The notes below the pieces were generated by a model. It did not search any database. It was not told the DNA's origin and was given only the letters and a program-made list of their open reading frames with translations. Of a DNA stretch of 64,000 nt, positions 34,824-46,816 are shown in pieces. The stretch is from contig NZ_CAJCKW010000011.1 in assembly GCF_903970965.1 (NCBI RefSeq), positions 40,435 through 104,434 on the forward strand, written 5' to 3'. Position 1 is the first letter of the stretch; every line of letters starts with the position of its first letter. The DNA comes from Aureimonas sp. ME7. GTDB lineage: Bacteria > Pseudomonadota > Alphaproteobacteria > Rhizobiales > Rhizobiaceae. The translations under genes were made by a program, and so were the position numbers.

Positions 34824-34922
34824 TCATCCGGCGGCGTGGCGGACGTCGAGAAAGTCGCTGTCGAACTTGTGATCGCGGCCTGACCACCGATCGAGCGCGA
34901 ATCCTTTCCAGGGCTTGCGCAC
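34824..34922 (-). CDS. Candidate mini-ORF, 32 residues (possible gene remnant)
   Basis: A GTG-started minus-strand frame encodes VRKPWKGFALDRWSGRDHKF and continues to a C-terminal DFLDVRHAAG before TGA. Third positions are G or C in about 25 of 32 codons, and the Trp/Asp/Phe-rich composition looks protein-like. There is no clear ribosome-binding site. It may be a short gene or the decayed 3' end of a lost gene in the 251-bp gap upstream of the Tim44-domain gene. Nothing else is seen in that gap. Confidence 0.25.
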   Translation of the reverse strand: MRKPWKGFALDRWSGRDHKFDSDFLDVRHAAG

Positions 34923-34968
34923 CACACCTATATGAAATCCGAAAAAGCATATCGGAGGATCGGATCAC

Positions 34969-35964
34969 ATGGGCACTTCCCGCACGATGCGCGGCTTGGC
35001 GTTGACGAGCGTCCTGGCTCTCACGTTCTCGCTGGCAGCCGTCGACTTTGCGGAGGCTCGGCGCGGCGGAAGCTTCGGCAGCCGCGGGGCGCGGACCTAC
35101 CAGTCCGCACCGGCCACCAATACGGCACCGGCGGCGGCGCCCGTGCAGCGCTCGATGACCTCGCCGAACCAAGCGGCTCCGGCGGCCGGCGCGGCGGCGG
35201 GTGCGCGTTCGGGTGCGCGCTCCGGCCTGTTCGGCGGCGGCTTCGGCGGAGCGCTGATGCGCGGTCTCGTGATCGGCGGCCTCTTCGGGCTCCTGATGGG
35301 CACGGGCTTCGGCGGGCTTGCCGGGATGCTGGGTCTTCTGGTCCAGGCGGCGCTGATCGGCCTTCTCGTGTGGTTCGCGGTGCGGATGTTCCGCCGTCGC
35401 TCGGACCAGCCTTCCATGGCCGGCGGGCGTCCGAACGGCGCCGGGAATGCGGCGATGTTTAAAGGTCTTGGCGGGCAGAAGTCGCCGCAGGGCGGACAGG
35501 CCGCCGGTGCTCGCGGCTACGCGGGGCCGCAGGCCGTCGATACCGGACCGTCCGGGGTCGATCAGCTTCGCATCACGGCTGCCGATCTCGACATCTTCGA
35601 GCAGCGCTTGAAGACGCTGCAGGACGCGTTCAGCCGCGAGGACTACGCCAAGCTGCGCGAGATCACGACGCCGGAAGTCGCGTCCTACCTTTCGGAAGAA
35701 CTCGCCAACAATGCAGCCAAGGGTCTGCGCGGCGAAGCGCGCGATGTGACGCTCCTGCAAGGCGACGTCGCGGAAAGCTGGAAGGAAGGCTCGCGCGAAT
35801 ACGCCACCGTCGCCATGCGCTATTCGATGATCGAAACGCTGCGCAACCGGGAAACGGGCGAGATCGTCGAAGGGGGCACGACGCCGGTCGAGTCCACGGA
35901 GGTCTGGACCTTCCTGCGAGACTTCAAGGACGAGTGGAAGCTGTCCGCCATCCAGGACGCCTGA
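34969..35964 (+). CDS. Tim44-like-domain membrane protein
   Basis: The 331-residue protein has an N-terminal signal/anchor (MRGLALTSVLALTFSLAAVDF) and a Gly/Ser/Arg-rich linker. A Gly-rich hydrophobic hairpin follows at about 85-140 (GALMRGLVIGGLFGLLMG, LGLLVQAALIGLLVWF), then a C-terminal Tim44-like alpha/beta domain (LQDAFSREDYAKLREITTPE, TPVESTEVWTFLRD). Bacterial members are related to mitochondrial Tim44 and may assist envelope protein biogenesis; the exact role is not known. GGAGGATCGG precedes the ATG and a terminator follows 29 bp after the stop. Confidence 0.9.
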   Translation: MGTSRTMRGLALTSVLALTFSLAAVDFAEARRGGSFGSRGARTYQSAPATNTAPAAAPVQRSMTSPNQAAPAAGAAAGARSGARSGLFGGGFGGALMRGLVIGGLFGLLMGTGFGGLAGMLGLLVQAALIGLLVWFAVRMFRRRSDQPSMAGGRPNGAGNAAMFKGLGGQKSPQGGQAAGARGYAGPQAVDTGPSGVDQLRITAADLDIFEQRLKTLQDAFSREDYAKLREITTPEVASYLSEELANNAAKGLRGEARDVTLLQGDVAESWKEGSREYATVAMRYSMIETLRNRETGEIVEGGTTPVESTEVWTFLRDFKDEWKLSAIQDA

Positions 35965-35993
35965 TCGCTTCGATCCGCGTCCCATGGAAAATG

Positions 35994-36026
35994 GCCCGTC
36001 CGGTTCGATCGACCGGGCGGGCTTTT
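35994..36026 (+). terminator. Rho-independent terminator after the Tim44-domain gene
   Basis: GCCCGTCCGGT (35994-36004) pairs with ACCGGGCGGGC (36012-36022), an 11-bp stem with one G-U pair in RNA and a 7-base loop, followed by TTTT. Confidence 0.85.
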
Positions 36027-36126
36027 CATGCGGAAGGTTTGAAGGGGTTGTGGGCGGTCGGACGACCTGCTCCACACCCTCGCTCGCCTTGAACTACACG
36101 GCTCGAAAACGCGTGGAACCTGCGCT

Positions 36127-36996
36127 CTAACCCGCTGCCCGCATGCGCGGGGCCGGCTCGCACAGGAAGCGCATCAAACGGCTGCCGAGGTCGGGCGTCA
36201 GGTCCACCACCGCCGAGAGGTCGCCGCCGCGCAGGGCCGCGCGATGCTTGCAGTCCGAGCGGAAACGGGAGGCGGGGCACGAGCAGGACAGGCGCGGAAT
36301 GCCGCGAGCGTTGCGAACCGCCTCGATTTCGTAAGGCGTGCCCCGACTGCCCTCCACGAGAAAGCGTAGCGTCGCGTCAAGACGGCTGGCGCCTCGCGCT
36401 GCCAAGGCCCGCGCGGCAATCCCGCTTGGCCTCGGCGCCGTTGCGGGGGCAACTCGCTTCGCGAGGGCGCTCAGTTCCGCAAGATGGGCGATGTCCCGCG
36501 CGCCGGCATGGCGCACGCCCTCCAGGGCGATCGCCGCGCAGACGAAGGCGTCCTCGCCGGCATGGTGGTGCCGGAACCGAATGTCGAAGCGTTCGGCCAG
36601 CGCGGAAAGCTTGCGGCTCCCGGCGTCCGGCCAGAGACGGCGCGCCATGGCGACGGTACAGAACGAGCGGAAGGCGGGAAGGTCGAGCCCGTAGCGCGCG
36701 GCCGCCCCGCGCAGGACCCCCATGTCGAAGGATGCGTTGTGCGCCAGCACCAGCGCGCCATCGAAGTCGCCCTCGAGTGCCTGCCAGACGTCGGCGAAGG
36801 TCGGCGCGTCGCGTACGTCCTCGGGGCGGATGCCGTGGACGCGGATGTTGATCGGGTCGAAGCGCAGTTCCGGCGGGCGGATCAGAGTGTAGAACCGCCG
36901 CACGACCTTCCCGCCTTCCACGAAGGCGAGGCCGATGGCGCAGGCGCTGTCGGCGCTTCGGTTGGCGGTCTCGAAATCGAGGGCGACGACGGTCAT
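36127..36996 (-). CDS. DEDDh 3'-5' exonuclease fused to a SWIM-type zinc motif
   Basis: The start at 36996 (MTVVALDFETANRSADSACA) gives 289 residues. The exonuclease domain spans about 1-170 with D7 and E9 (DFE), D91 (HNASFD), and H144-H-A-G-E-D149, the HxAxxDA motif of the DEDDh class (DnaQ/RNase T relatives). The C-terminal part holds C238-S-C240 and C249-K-H251, the CxC-x8-CxH spacing of a SWIM zinc motif used for nucleic-acid or protein binding. It lies 41 bp downstream of ligA on the same strand, next to repair genes ligA and recN. Confidence 0.86.
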   Translation of the reverse strand: MTVVALDFETANRSADSACAIGLAFVEGGKVVRRFYTLIRPPELRFDPINIRVHGIRPEDVRDAPTFADVWQALEGDFDGALVLAHNASFDMGVLRGAAARYGLDLPAFRSFCTVAMARRLWPDAGSRKLSALAERFDIRFRHHHAGEDAFVCAAIALEGVRHAGARDIAHLAELSALAKRVAPATAPRPSGIAARALAARGASRLDATLRFLVEGSRGTPYEIEAVRNARGIPRLSCSCPASRFRSDCKHRAALRGGDLSAVVDLTPDLGSRLMRFLCEPAPRMRAAG

Positions 36997-37037
36997 CGGG
37001 GTCTTACGCGAGTTGGGGAAAGCCTCCCCCAGGTGAA

Positions 37038-39548
<2,511 letters not shown>

Positions 39549-39619
39549 TCAAACGCAAGGATACGGGTCGTATCGATTCTGGGGCAGAAGCCAGGAATTT
39601 CACGCCTTGGCCGAATGCC

Positions 39620-41293
39620 TCAGCCGGCATGGTCGATCAGCCGGGCCGCCGCCGCACGCGCTTCGTCGGTGACGCGCTCGCCCGCCAGCATGCGCGCGAT
39701 CTCCTCGCGGCGGGCGGGAGTGTCGATCGTGGCGACCCGCGTCGACAGGCGCTCGTCGCCCGGCACCATCTCGGCCTTGGAGATCAGGAGATGGGTCGTC
39801 GCGCGCGCGGCGACCTGCGGGGCGTGGGTGACGGACAGAACCTGGACGCGCGCGGCGAGGCGCGCCAGACGGCGGCCGATTGCATCGGCGACGGCGCCGC
39901 CGACCCCTGTGTCGATCTCGTCGAACACCAGCGTGGGCGCCGACCCTTTGTCGGCGAGCGCCACTTTCAGCGCGAGCAGGAAGCGCGAAAGCTCGCCGCC
40001 CGACGCCACCTTCATCATCGGACCGGCCCGCGTGCCGGGATTGGTGCGCACCCAGAACTCGGCCGTGTCGATGCCGGAGCCCGAACGAGACTCCGGGTCG
40101 CTCGTCAGCTCGACGATGAAGGCCGCGCGCTCAAGCTTCATGTCGGGCAGCTCGCCCATGACAGCCTCTTCCAGGAGGCGAGCGGTGGCGTGGCGCTTGA
40201 CGGACAGATCGGCGGCCAGCTTGTCGAAGACCTCGCGGCGCGCGCCGACTTCCGCCTCCAGATGACCCAACCGCTCCTCGCCGGCATCGAGTTCGGCGAG
40301 ATCGCCGACCATCTTGGCCGTCAGGTCGGCCAGCGCGTCCACCGGCACGTTGTATTTGCGCCCCGCCGCCCGCAGCGCGAAGAGCCGCTCCTCGCAACGC
40401 TCCAGCGCGCGCGGGTCGAACTCCAGCGAGCGGAGCGCCCCTTGCAGGCTCATCTGCGCATCCGACAGCGCGTCGAGCCCCGCTTCCAAGCGCTCGATCG
40501 CTTCGTCGAGGAGACCCGGCAACTCGTCCTTCTTGCGGTCGAGGCGGCGCAGGAGGCTGCCGAGCGCAGGGATGGGCGAAGCGGTGCCCGACAGTTCCTC
40601 GTTGGCGTCGTTGACGTCTGTCGCGATCTTTTCCGAGCGCATCATGGTTTGGCGCTGTTCGGCGAGTTCTTCTTCCTCGCCGGCGATCGGCGACAATTCG
40701 GAGAGTTCCTCGACCGACGAGCGCAGATAGTCCGCCTCGCGTGCGGCGGCCTCGACGCGGGCGCGGTGGCGCGTCAGCTCGGTCTCGGCCTTGCGCCAGT
40801 CGCCGAAGGCCTGGGCGACGGCCATCGCTTCGAGATTCAGGCCACCATACTCGTCGAGGAGGCGGCGATGAGCCTCCGGGTCCACCAGCGCCCGGTCGTC
40901 GTGCTGGCCGTGAATTTCCACGAGCGTCGCGCCGACTTCCTTCATCAAGGCGACGCTCGACGGCCGATCGTTGATGAAGACGCGCGTGCGCCCGTCCGCG
41001 CTCTGGATGCGGCGCAGGATCAGGTCACCGTCGTCGTCGTAGCCGTTGTCGGTGAGGACCCGGCGCGCGGGATGGGCGGCCGGCAGGTCGAAAACGGCCG
41101 ACACCTCGCCCTGCTTCGAGCCGTGGCGAACGAGCCCACCGTCCCCTCGCCCGCCCAGCGCCAGCGACAGCGCATCCAAGAGGATGGACTTGCCGGCACC
41201 GGTCTCGCCGGTCAGCACCGAAAGGCCGTCGTTCAGGACAAGGTCGAGCTTGTCGATGAGAACGATGTCGCGGATCGAAAGGTGAACAAGCAT
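39620..41293 (-). CDS. recN: DNA repair protein RecN
   Basis: RecN is an SMC-like ATPase that gathers broken DNA ends during double-strand-break repair. The 557-residue product starts MLVHLSIRDIVLIDKLDLVL and has Walker A GETGAGKSILLDAL, a central coiled coil of about 300 residues, the signature VASGGELSRFLLALK, and Walker B TLVFDEIDTGVGG. It lies between bamD and ligA, the usual Hyphomicrobiales order bamD-recN-ligA. No clear SOS box precedes it. Confidence 0.96.
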   Translation of the reverse strand: MLVHLSIRDIVLIDKLDLVLNDGLSVLTGETGAGKSILLDALSLALGGRGDGGLVRHGSKQGEVSAVFDLPAAHPARRVLTDNGYDDDGDLILRRIQSADGRTRVFINDRPSSVALMKEVGATLVEIHGQHDDRALVDPEAHRRLLDEYGGLNLEAMAVAQAFGDWRKAETELTRHRARVEAAAREADYLRSSVEELSELSPIAGEEEELAEQRQTMMRSEKIATDVNDANEELSGTASPIPALGSLLRRLDRKKDELPGLLDEAIERLEAGLDALSDAQMSLQGALRSLEFDPRALERCEERLFALRAAGRKYNVPVDALADLTAKMVGDLAELDAGEERLGHLEAEVGARREVFDKLAADLSVKRHATARLLEEAVMGELPDMKLERAAFIVELTSDPESRSGSGIDTAEFWVRTNPGTRAGPMMKVASGGELSRFLLALKVALADKGSAPTLVFDEIDTGVGGAVADAIGRRLARLAARVQVLSVTHAPQVAARATTHLLISKAEMVPGDERLSTRVATIDTPARREEIARMLAGERVTDEARAAAARLIDHAG

Positions 41294-41413
41294 CGAGGAG
41301 AAGCGCTAGACCGGCTCGCGACGGATGGCAACCGAGGAAGCGCGAAGATATGGCCGCCACGGTCGGGAGAGAAGAGGCGCACCGGCGCGCCCGCGTCGAT
41401 TTGCGGGGTCGTG

Positions 41414-41441
41414 AAAAGAAAAAGGCCGGGCGAAGCCGGCC
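41414..41441 (-). terminator. Rho-independent terminator after bamD
   Basis: On the minus strand GGCCGG and CCGGCC (41424-41441) form a stem around a short loop and are followed by TTTTTCTTTT (41414-41423). It begins 20 bp after the bamD stop and separates bamD from recN. Confidence 0.85.
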
Positions 41442-41461
41442 TCTTCGATTTCGTCAGGAGG

Positions 41462-42388
41462 TCAGGCGCGCGGCGGGCCGACTTCGCCGGCCGCGGCCCG
41501 CGCGTTGGCGGGCGTCCGGTCGGCGCCGGTGATGGCGCGCGTCGCATTGGAGAACCAGGACGTCGCTCCCCCGCTGCGCGGCTCCAGCCCCTTGGACTGA
41601 AGAAGCGCGTAGGAGTCCTTGTACCACTGAGACTCGGGGAAGTTCTGGCCAAGAACGGAGGCTGACGCCTGCGCTTCCTGGGTCAGGCCCATCGCGTAGT
41701 AGGTCTCGGTCAGGCGCGCCAGCGCCTCCTCGACGTGGCGGGTGTCGGGATAGGTGTCGACCACGTTCTTGAAGCGGTTGATTGCGGCGATGTACTCGCG
41801 GCGCTCCTGATAGTAGCGCCCGATCTGCATCTCCTTGCCGCCGAGCTGGTCCTTGGCGATGCGCAGCTTGGTGCGCGCGTCCTCGGCGTATTCGGAATTC
41901 GGATAGCGGTCGACCACTTCCTGCATCGCCTGCACGGCACGCCCGGTGTCGGTCTGGTCGCGCGTCACGTCCGGCATCTGGCGGAAGTAGGACAAGCCGA
42001 TGATGTACTGCGCGTAGGCTGCGTCCTCGGAGCCGGGGTAGAGCGACAGGTAGCGGCGGGACGAGGACACCGCGTCGTCGTAGTTGCCGAGGCGGTAGTT
42101 GGTGAAGGCGCGCAGGACGAGCGCCTTGCGGGCGAACTCGGAATAGGGGTGCTGCCGGTCGATCGCCTGGAACTTGGCGGAGGCTTCCTTGAGATTGCCG
42201 GCGTCGAGATTGGCGAGGCCCTGATTGTAGAGCGTGTCGGCCGGCTCGGTCTGCGAGGCGAGCGCCAGCGCGTCGATATCCGTGTCCTTGCTCGACATGC
42301 AGCCCGAAAGAACGAAGCCGGAAGCCGCCATGGCCAGAGCCATCGGCACGACCGAGAAGCGGCCGGTCAGCGGCGTCTTGATTCCCAT
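41462..42388 (-). CDS. bamD: Outer membrane assembly lipoprotein BamD
   Basis: BamD is the essential lipoprotein partner of BamA in the beta-barrel assembly machine. The start at 42388 gives 308 residues with a lipoprotein signal ending VLSGC. The body is a run of TPR units ([77 protein letters not shown]). A disordered tail of about 45 residues follows. It is placed between lpxC and recN, as in relatives. Confidence 0.96.
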   Translation of the reverse strand: MGIKTPLTGRFSVVPMALAMAASGFVLSGCMSSKDTDIDALALASQTEPADTLYNQGLANLDAGNLKEASAKFQAIDRQHPYSEFARKALVLRAFTNYRLGNYDDAVSSSRRYLSLYPGSEDAAYAQYIIGLSYFRQMPDVTRDQTDTGRAVQAMQEVVDRYPNSEYAEDARTKLRIAKDQLGGKEMQIGRYYQERREYIAAINRFKNVVDTYPDTRHVEEALARLTETYYAMGLTQEAQASASVLGQNFPESQWYKDSYALLQSKGLEPRSGGATSWFSNATRAITGADRTPANARAAAGEVGPPRA

Positions 42389-42530
42389 CGATCTGGTTCC
42401 CCTCAGGCTTTTCTCGAAACGGCACGCATCGCGAAGCCGGCTCAACTTCCTAGCCAACGTCCCTCGCCGCGACAACGCTTGAGGACAGGTCAAGACGCCT
42501 TTTTTAAGACTTGGGCTCGCGCTGGCGCGA

Positions 42531-43493
42531 TCAGATCGTCTGCGGTCCGAGAGCGGGAACGGCGATCGCCGCCATGCCGGACTGGCGGCCGGGCTCCGCG
42601 CGGCGGGCGGGCGCCTCGATGAAGGCATGGGCCGCGGGGTCGGCGAGAAGCGCCTGCAGCGCCATGGCGTTGAGGCGATGGCCGCCCTTGTAGGAGCGGT
42701 AACAGCCGAGAACCCGCGCGCCGGCGAGCGCCTGGTCGCCGACGGCGTCCAGCGTCTTGTGACGAACGAACTCGTCCTCGTAGCGAAGGCCGTCCGGATT
42801 GATCACGCGATCGTCGTCACCGATCACGACCGAGTTTTCCAGCGAGGAGCCGAGCGCGTGGCCGGACGCCCAGAGACGCTCCACGTCCTTCATAAAGCCG
42901 AAGGTGCGCGCGCGCGCGAGCTGATCGCGAAAGGTCGCCGGCGTCAGGTCGGCGGCGAAGCGCTGGCGACCGATGGCAGCGGTGGCGAAATCGATCTCGA
43001 TCTCGAAGCGGGTACCCTCGAACGGACGATACTCGGCATAGCCACCGTTCAATTCGACGCGAACTGGCTTCAGCACCTTGAGGAAACGGCGGGGCGCGCG
43101 CTGGGCGACGAGGCCGGCCGATTCGATGGCGCGAACGAACATGTCCGAGCCGCCGTCCATGATCGGGATCTCGTTGCCGTCGATCTGGACCACGACGTTG
43201 TCGACATCCATGGCGTAAAGCGCCGCCATGATGTGTTCGATGGTCGCGACATGCGCGCCCCGGCGATCGCCGACGATGGTCGATAGATCGGTGGAGGAGA
43301 CGTTGGAGGAGATCGCGCGGATCTCCTGCACCAGACCCGACTCCTCGAACACGTGGAAGACGATGCCCGTGTCCGGCTCGGCGGGATGAAGCGAAAGTTC
43401 CACCAGCGCACCGTTGTGGACGCCGACGCCCTCGAACCCGATGCGCGCTCCGATCGTGTGCTGGCTCATGACCACTGTGGGCTGTCCCTTCAT
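42531..43493 (-). CDS. lpxC: UDP-3-O-acyl-N-acetylglucosamine deacetylase LpxC
   Basis: LpxC is the zinc-dependent committed step of lipid A synthesis. The start at 43493 gives 320 residues ([20 protein letters not shown]); an ATG at 43469 is also possible. Zinc ligands are the His of [10 protein letters not shown] and the His/Asp of [15 protein letters not shown] near the N-terminus and SYKGGHRLN near the C-terminus are conserved. It sits after ftsZ and before bamD, but the terminator after ftsZ implies a separate promoter. Confidence 0.96.
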   Translation of the reverse strand: MKGQPTVVMSQHTIGARIGFEGVGVHNGALVELSLHPAEPDTGIVFHVFEESGLVQEIRAISSNVSSTDLSTIVGDRRGAHVATIEHIMAALYAMDVDNVVVQIDGNEIPIMDGGSDMFVRAIESAGLVAQRAPRRFLKVLKPVRVELNGGYAEYRPFEGTRFEIEIDFATAAIGRQRFAADLTPATFRDQLARARTFGFMKDVERLWASGHALGSSLENSVVIGDDDRVINPDGLRYEDEFVRHKTLDAVGDQALAGARVLGCYRSYKGGHRLNAMALQALLADPAAHAFIEAPARRAEPGRQSGMAAIAVPALGPQTI

Positions 43494-43666
43494 GCCGATC
43501 CGCAGGAACGCCTTCGCGACTGAAACGAAGATCCGGCGGGGAACTCTTCTCGGCTTTCGGAAGATCCGAAGGGGCGCGCGAAGCGTTTGAAATCTGTCAC
43601 GTGATTTAGGTCGAGGTCCTATTTCGGCCAAATCACACATTCTTACCCAGTGTTACCGGAACAGGC

Positions 43667-43682
43667 GTTAAGCGTTGATTTA
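43667..43682. promoter_or_regulatory. Near-match CtrA box upstream of lpxC
   Basis: TTAA-GCGTTGA-TTTA matches seven of eight core positions of the TTAA-N7-TTAA CtrA site. It lies 174 bp upstream of lpxC, between that gene and the ftsZ terminator. One mismatch makes it weaker than the two perfect boxes in the window. Confidence 0.35.
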
Positions 43683-43706
43683 CCTCAACAAAATCAGTCG
43701 CATAGC

Positions 43707-43738
43707 AAAAGGCCCGCCCTGTTTCCGGGGCGGGCCTT
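43707..43738 (-). terminator. Rho-independent terminator after ftsZ
   Basis: On the minus strand AAGGCCCGCCC and its complement form a GC-rich stem with a short loop (GGCCCGCCC at 43711-43719; GGGCGGGCC toward 43736), followed by TTTT. It starts about 28 bp after the ftsZ stop. Confidence 0.88.
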
Positions 43739-43765
43739 CGATGAAACGCGACGAGTTTGTGACCG

Positions 43766-45361
43766 TCAGTTGGACTGGCGGCGCAGGAAGGCCGGGATTT
43801 CCAACTGATCGTCTTCGCTCGCCGGACGCGTCGCGGTCTGCGGACGGGCGGCGGAGTCGGCCGCCTGACGGCGCGGCGCATAGGCGCTCTGCTCGGCCGG
43901 GCGGCGCTGGGCGGGAGCCGGGCGGACCGGATCGGCCAGGATCGCCTCGTCTTCCTCGCGGCGCGAGAGACCCGTCGTCAGGCGACGCAGAAGGCCCATC
44001 GGCCCGCGATCGTCACCCGATGCCTCGAGCGCGGCGTTGCGACGCTCGATTTCCGCCTGCACCACCGGCGGGAAGTCTTCCACGCGCGGCATGCGGGTCT
44101 GGACCGGCTGGCTCTGGACGGGCTGGCGAGGAGCCGGCGCGCGTGGCGCGACCTGGGCGATCTCGGCTTCGAGGGCGGCGGTGAAGTCGTCCTCGATGTC
44201 GGGCAGCGCCTGAGCCTGGACCGGCTGGGCATGGTAGGCGGGCTGGGCGGCGACCGGCGCGGGCATCGGCTGCTGCATGACCGGCGCCGGGGCCGGGACG
44301 TGGGCGACCGGAGCCGGCTGCGGCGCAGGCGCCGGGCGAGCCGCCACGGCGGGCGCCGTCGCGCGGGCTTCCGAGTGGCCGTAGACTTCCATGGCGGCCT
44401 TGTCGATGCCGGTGGCGACCACCGACACGCGGATCACGCCTTCCAGGTTCTCGTCGAAGGTCGCGCCGAGGATGATGTTGGCGTCCTGGTCGACTTCCTC
44501 GCGGATGCGGGTCGCCGCCTCGTCCACCTCGAACAGCGTCAGATCGCGCCCGCCGGTGATCGAGATCAGGAGGCCCTTGGCGCCCTTCATGGAGGTTTCG
44601 TCGAGAAGCGGGTTGGCGATCGCCGCCTCGGCGGCGGCCATGGCGCGGCCCTCGCCGGAGGCTTCGCCCGTGCCCATCATCGCCTTGCCCATCTCGCGCA
44701 TCACGGAACGCACGTCCGCGAAGTCGAGGTTGATCAGGCCTTCCTTCACCATCAGGTCGGTGATGCAGGCGACGCCGGAATAGAGCACCTGGTCGGCCAT
44801 GCCGAAGGCATCGGCGAAGGTGGTCTTGTCGTTGGCGATGCGGAAGAGGTTCTGATTGGGAATGACGATGAGCGTATCGACGTTCTTCTGCAGTTCCTCG
44901 ATGCCCTGCTCGGCGATGCGCAGACGGCGCTGCCCCTCGAAGTGGAACGGCTTGGTGACGACGCCGACCGTCAGGATGCCCTTTTCGCGCGCCGCTCGGG
45001 CGACCACCGGGGCTGCGCCCGTGCCGGTGCCGCCGCCCATGCCGGCGGTGACGAAGCACATGTGCGAGCCGAGAAGGTGATCGCAGATCTCGTCGAGCGA
45101 CTCTTCGGCGGCCGCGCGGCCGACTTCCGGCTGCGAGCCGGCGCCCAAGCCTTCGGTGACGGCGACGCCCATCTGGATGACGCGCTCGGCGCGCGAGGAG
45201 CGGAGCGCCTGCGCATCCGTGTTGGCGATCACGAACTCGACGCCCTCGAGCCCGGCGTTGATCATGTTGTTGACGGCATTGCAGCCGCCACCGCCCACAC
45301 CGAACACGGTGATCCGCGGCTTCAGCTCGGTGATGTCCGGCTTCTGCAGGGTGATGCTCAT
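43766..45361 (-). CDS. ftsZ: Cell division GTPase FtsZ
   Basis: FtsZ polymerises into the Z ring. The 531-residue protein has [14 protein letters not shown] at the N-terminus, the tubulin signature [13 protein letters not shown], and the catalytic [11 protein letters not shown] (T7 loop). After a long Pro/Ala/Gln-rich linker (about 320-500), the C-terminal anchor peptide [13 protein letters not shown] is present, the binding site for FtsA and other partners. Length fits the alphaproteobacterial long-linker form. A 126-bp gap with a hairpin separates it from ftsA; a terminator follows. Confidence 0.98.
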   Translation of the reverse strand: MSITLQKPDITELKPRITVFGVGGGGCNAVNNMINAGLEGVEFVIANTDAQALRSSRAERVIQMGVAVTEGLGAGSQPEVGRAAAEESLDEICDHLLGSHMCFVTAGMGGGTGTGAAPVVARAAREKGILTVGVVTKPFHFEGQRRLRIAEQGIEELQKNVDTLIVIPNQNLFRIANDKTTFADAFGMADQVLYSGVACITDLMVKEGLINLDFADVRSVMREMGKAMMGTGEASGEGRAMAAAEAAIANPLLDETSMKGAKGLLISITGGRDLTLFEVDEAATRIREEVDQDANIILGATFDENLEGVIRVSVVATGIDKAAMEVYGHSEARATAPAVAARPAPAPQPAPVAHVPAPAPVMQQPMPAPVAAQPAYHAQPVQAQALPDIEDDFTAALEAEIAQVAPRAPAPRQPVQSQPVQTRMPRVEDFPPVVQAEIERRNAALEASGDDRGPMGLLRRLTTGLSRREEDEAILADPVRPAPAQRRPAEQSAYAPRRQAADSAARPQTATRPASEDDQLEIPAFLRRQSN

Positions 45362-45454
45362 CGTGGTTTCCTTGTCGCTGGGCCGTCTCGCCGCGCCGGC
45401 CGTCGGGTCTTTTGTGCCGGTGCGCGGCGCGCACCGATAGGGTTCGGGTGGGTC

Positions 45455-45472
45455 AGCTTCGCACGCGAAGCT
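45455..45472. repeat. Hairpin AGCTTCG-N4-CGAAGCT in the ftsA-ftsZ gap
   Basis: Perfect 7-bp arms surround CACG, 16 bp after the ftsA stop. TCAGAAACT is also repeated at 45475-45483 and 45488-45496, the second copy including the ftsA stop codon. No T-run follows, so an operator, RNA-processing site or ftsZ leader element is more likely than a terminator. Confidence 0.45.
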
Positions 45473-45487
45473 TGTCAGAAACTCGGC

Positions 45488-46816
45488 TCAGAAACTTTGC
45501 TTGAGCCACGATCCGAAGCGGCCGACCCGTGTGCGGGGGTCGAGCGCGAAATCGATCATCGACTGTTCGGGCACGTGTTCCATGGACGCCACCTGCGGAT
45601 AGATCAGAAGGCCGACCGCCGTGGCGAAGGCCGGGCTCTTGTTGGAAGCCGAAAGTCCGGCGACGCCGACCGGGCGCCCGAGCCGGACGTTGCGGTTGAG
45701 AAGCTGGCGCCCGGCATCCGACAGGCCGGCGAGCTGGCTGGCGCCGCCCGTCAGCACCACGCGCTTGCCGATCACGTGGCCGAGATTGGACGCGGCCAGC
45801 CGATCGCGGATCAGCTCCAGCGTTTCCTCGACGCGCGGGCGGATGATGCGCGCGATCAGCGAGCGCGACACCTGCACCGGCTGCTCGTTGCCCTCGTCGC
45901 CGAGCGGGGCGACGGACACGGTTTCGCCGTCCGCCATCAGGCTCGGCAGCGCGTTGCCGTGCATCACCTTCAGCCGTTCGGCCTGTTCGGGCCGGATCGA
46001 CAGGCCGCGCGCCAGATCCATCGTGATGTGATGGCCGCCGAGCGCGACCGCGTCGGCATAGGCGAAGCGGCCGTTCTGGAAGATCGAGATCGTGGTGGAG
46101 CCGGCGCCCATGTCGATGCAGGCGGAGCCCATCAGCGCCTCGTCGTCGACAAGCGTCGACAGGCCGCTGGCATAGGGGGTCGCCACGAAAGCCTCGACCA
46201 CGAGATGCGCACGGTTGATCGCGGCCTCGAGGTTGCGCAGAGGAGTTTCCTCGGCTGACAGGATGTGGAGATCGGCGCCGAGCTCCGAGCCGGTCATGCC
46301 GACGGGATTTTCGAGGTTGCCCTCGCCATCCAGCGACAGGTCGAAGGGCACGCGGTGCAGCGCGATCCGTCCTTCACGCATCGGATGGCGCGCCGCCTGG
46401 TTCAGCACCTGCTTCAGGTCGTTGTCGTCAACTTCGGCGCCCGACACGAGCCCGCGCGCCGAACCGCGCAGGCTTTTGAGGCGGCCGGCGCAGACCGAGA
46501 CGATCAGCGACTCGATGGTCAACCCCGCCATGCGCTCGGCGGCGTCGACGCAGAAGCGGATGGACTTTTCCGCCGCATCCAGATCCACCACCACGCCCGA
46601 CTTGATGCCGCGCGAGCGATGGTGACCGATGCCGATGACCTCGACCACATGCGTACGGCCAGGAAGGACCTCGCTTTCGGGGCGCGGTTTCAGCTTGGCG
46701 ATCAGGCAGGTGACCTTGGAGGAGCCGACGTCGAGCACGGAGATCGTGCGAACGCGCTTGTCCGAAGGCTTCTTGATCCGGGGCAGTTCGTCCGTGTGCT
46801 TGGAGAAGAGACTCAT
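45488..46816 (-). CDS. ftsA: Cell division protein FtsA
   Basis: FtsA is the actin-like protein that tethers FtsZ to the membrane. The start at 46816 gives 442 residues. ISVLDVGSSKVTCLIAKL is the phosphate-1 motif, ACIDMGAGSTTISIF phosphate-2, and VVLTGGASQLAGL the adenosine motif; a 1C-domain insertion lies near residues 85-165. The C-terminus ends GRFGSWLKQSF, an amphipathic membrane-targeting helix. Its ATG overlaps the ftsQ stop (ATGA), so the pair is translationally coupled. Confidence 0.97.
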   Translation of the reverse strand: MSLFSKHTDELPRIKKPSDKRVRTISVLDVGSSKVTCLIAKLKPRPESEVLPGRTHVVEVIGIGHHRSRGIKSGVVVDLDAAEKSIRFCVDAAERMAGLTIESLIVSVCAGRLKSLRGSARGLVSGAEVDDNDLKQVLNQAARHPMREGRIALHRVPFDLSLDGEGNLENPVGMTGSELGADLHILSAEETPLRNLEAAINRAHLVVEAFVATPYASGLSTLVDDEALMGSACIDMGAGSTTISIFQNGRFAYADAVALGGHHITMDLARGLSIRPEQAERLKVMHGNALPSLMADGETVSVAPLGDEGNEQPVQVSRSLIARIIRPRVEETLELIRDRLAASNLGHVIGKRVVLTGGASQLAGLSDAGRQLLNRNVRLGRPVGVAGLSASNKSPAFATAVGLLIYPQVASMEHVPEQSMIDFALDPRTRVGRFGSWLKQSF

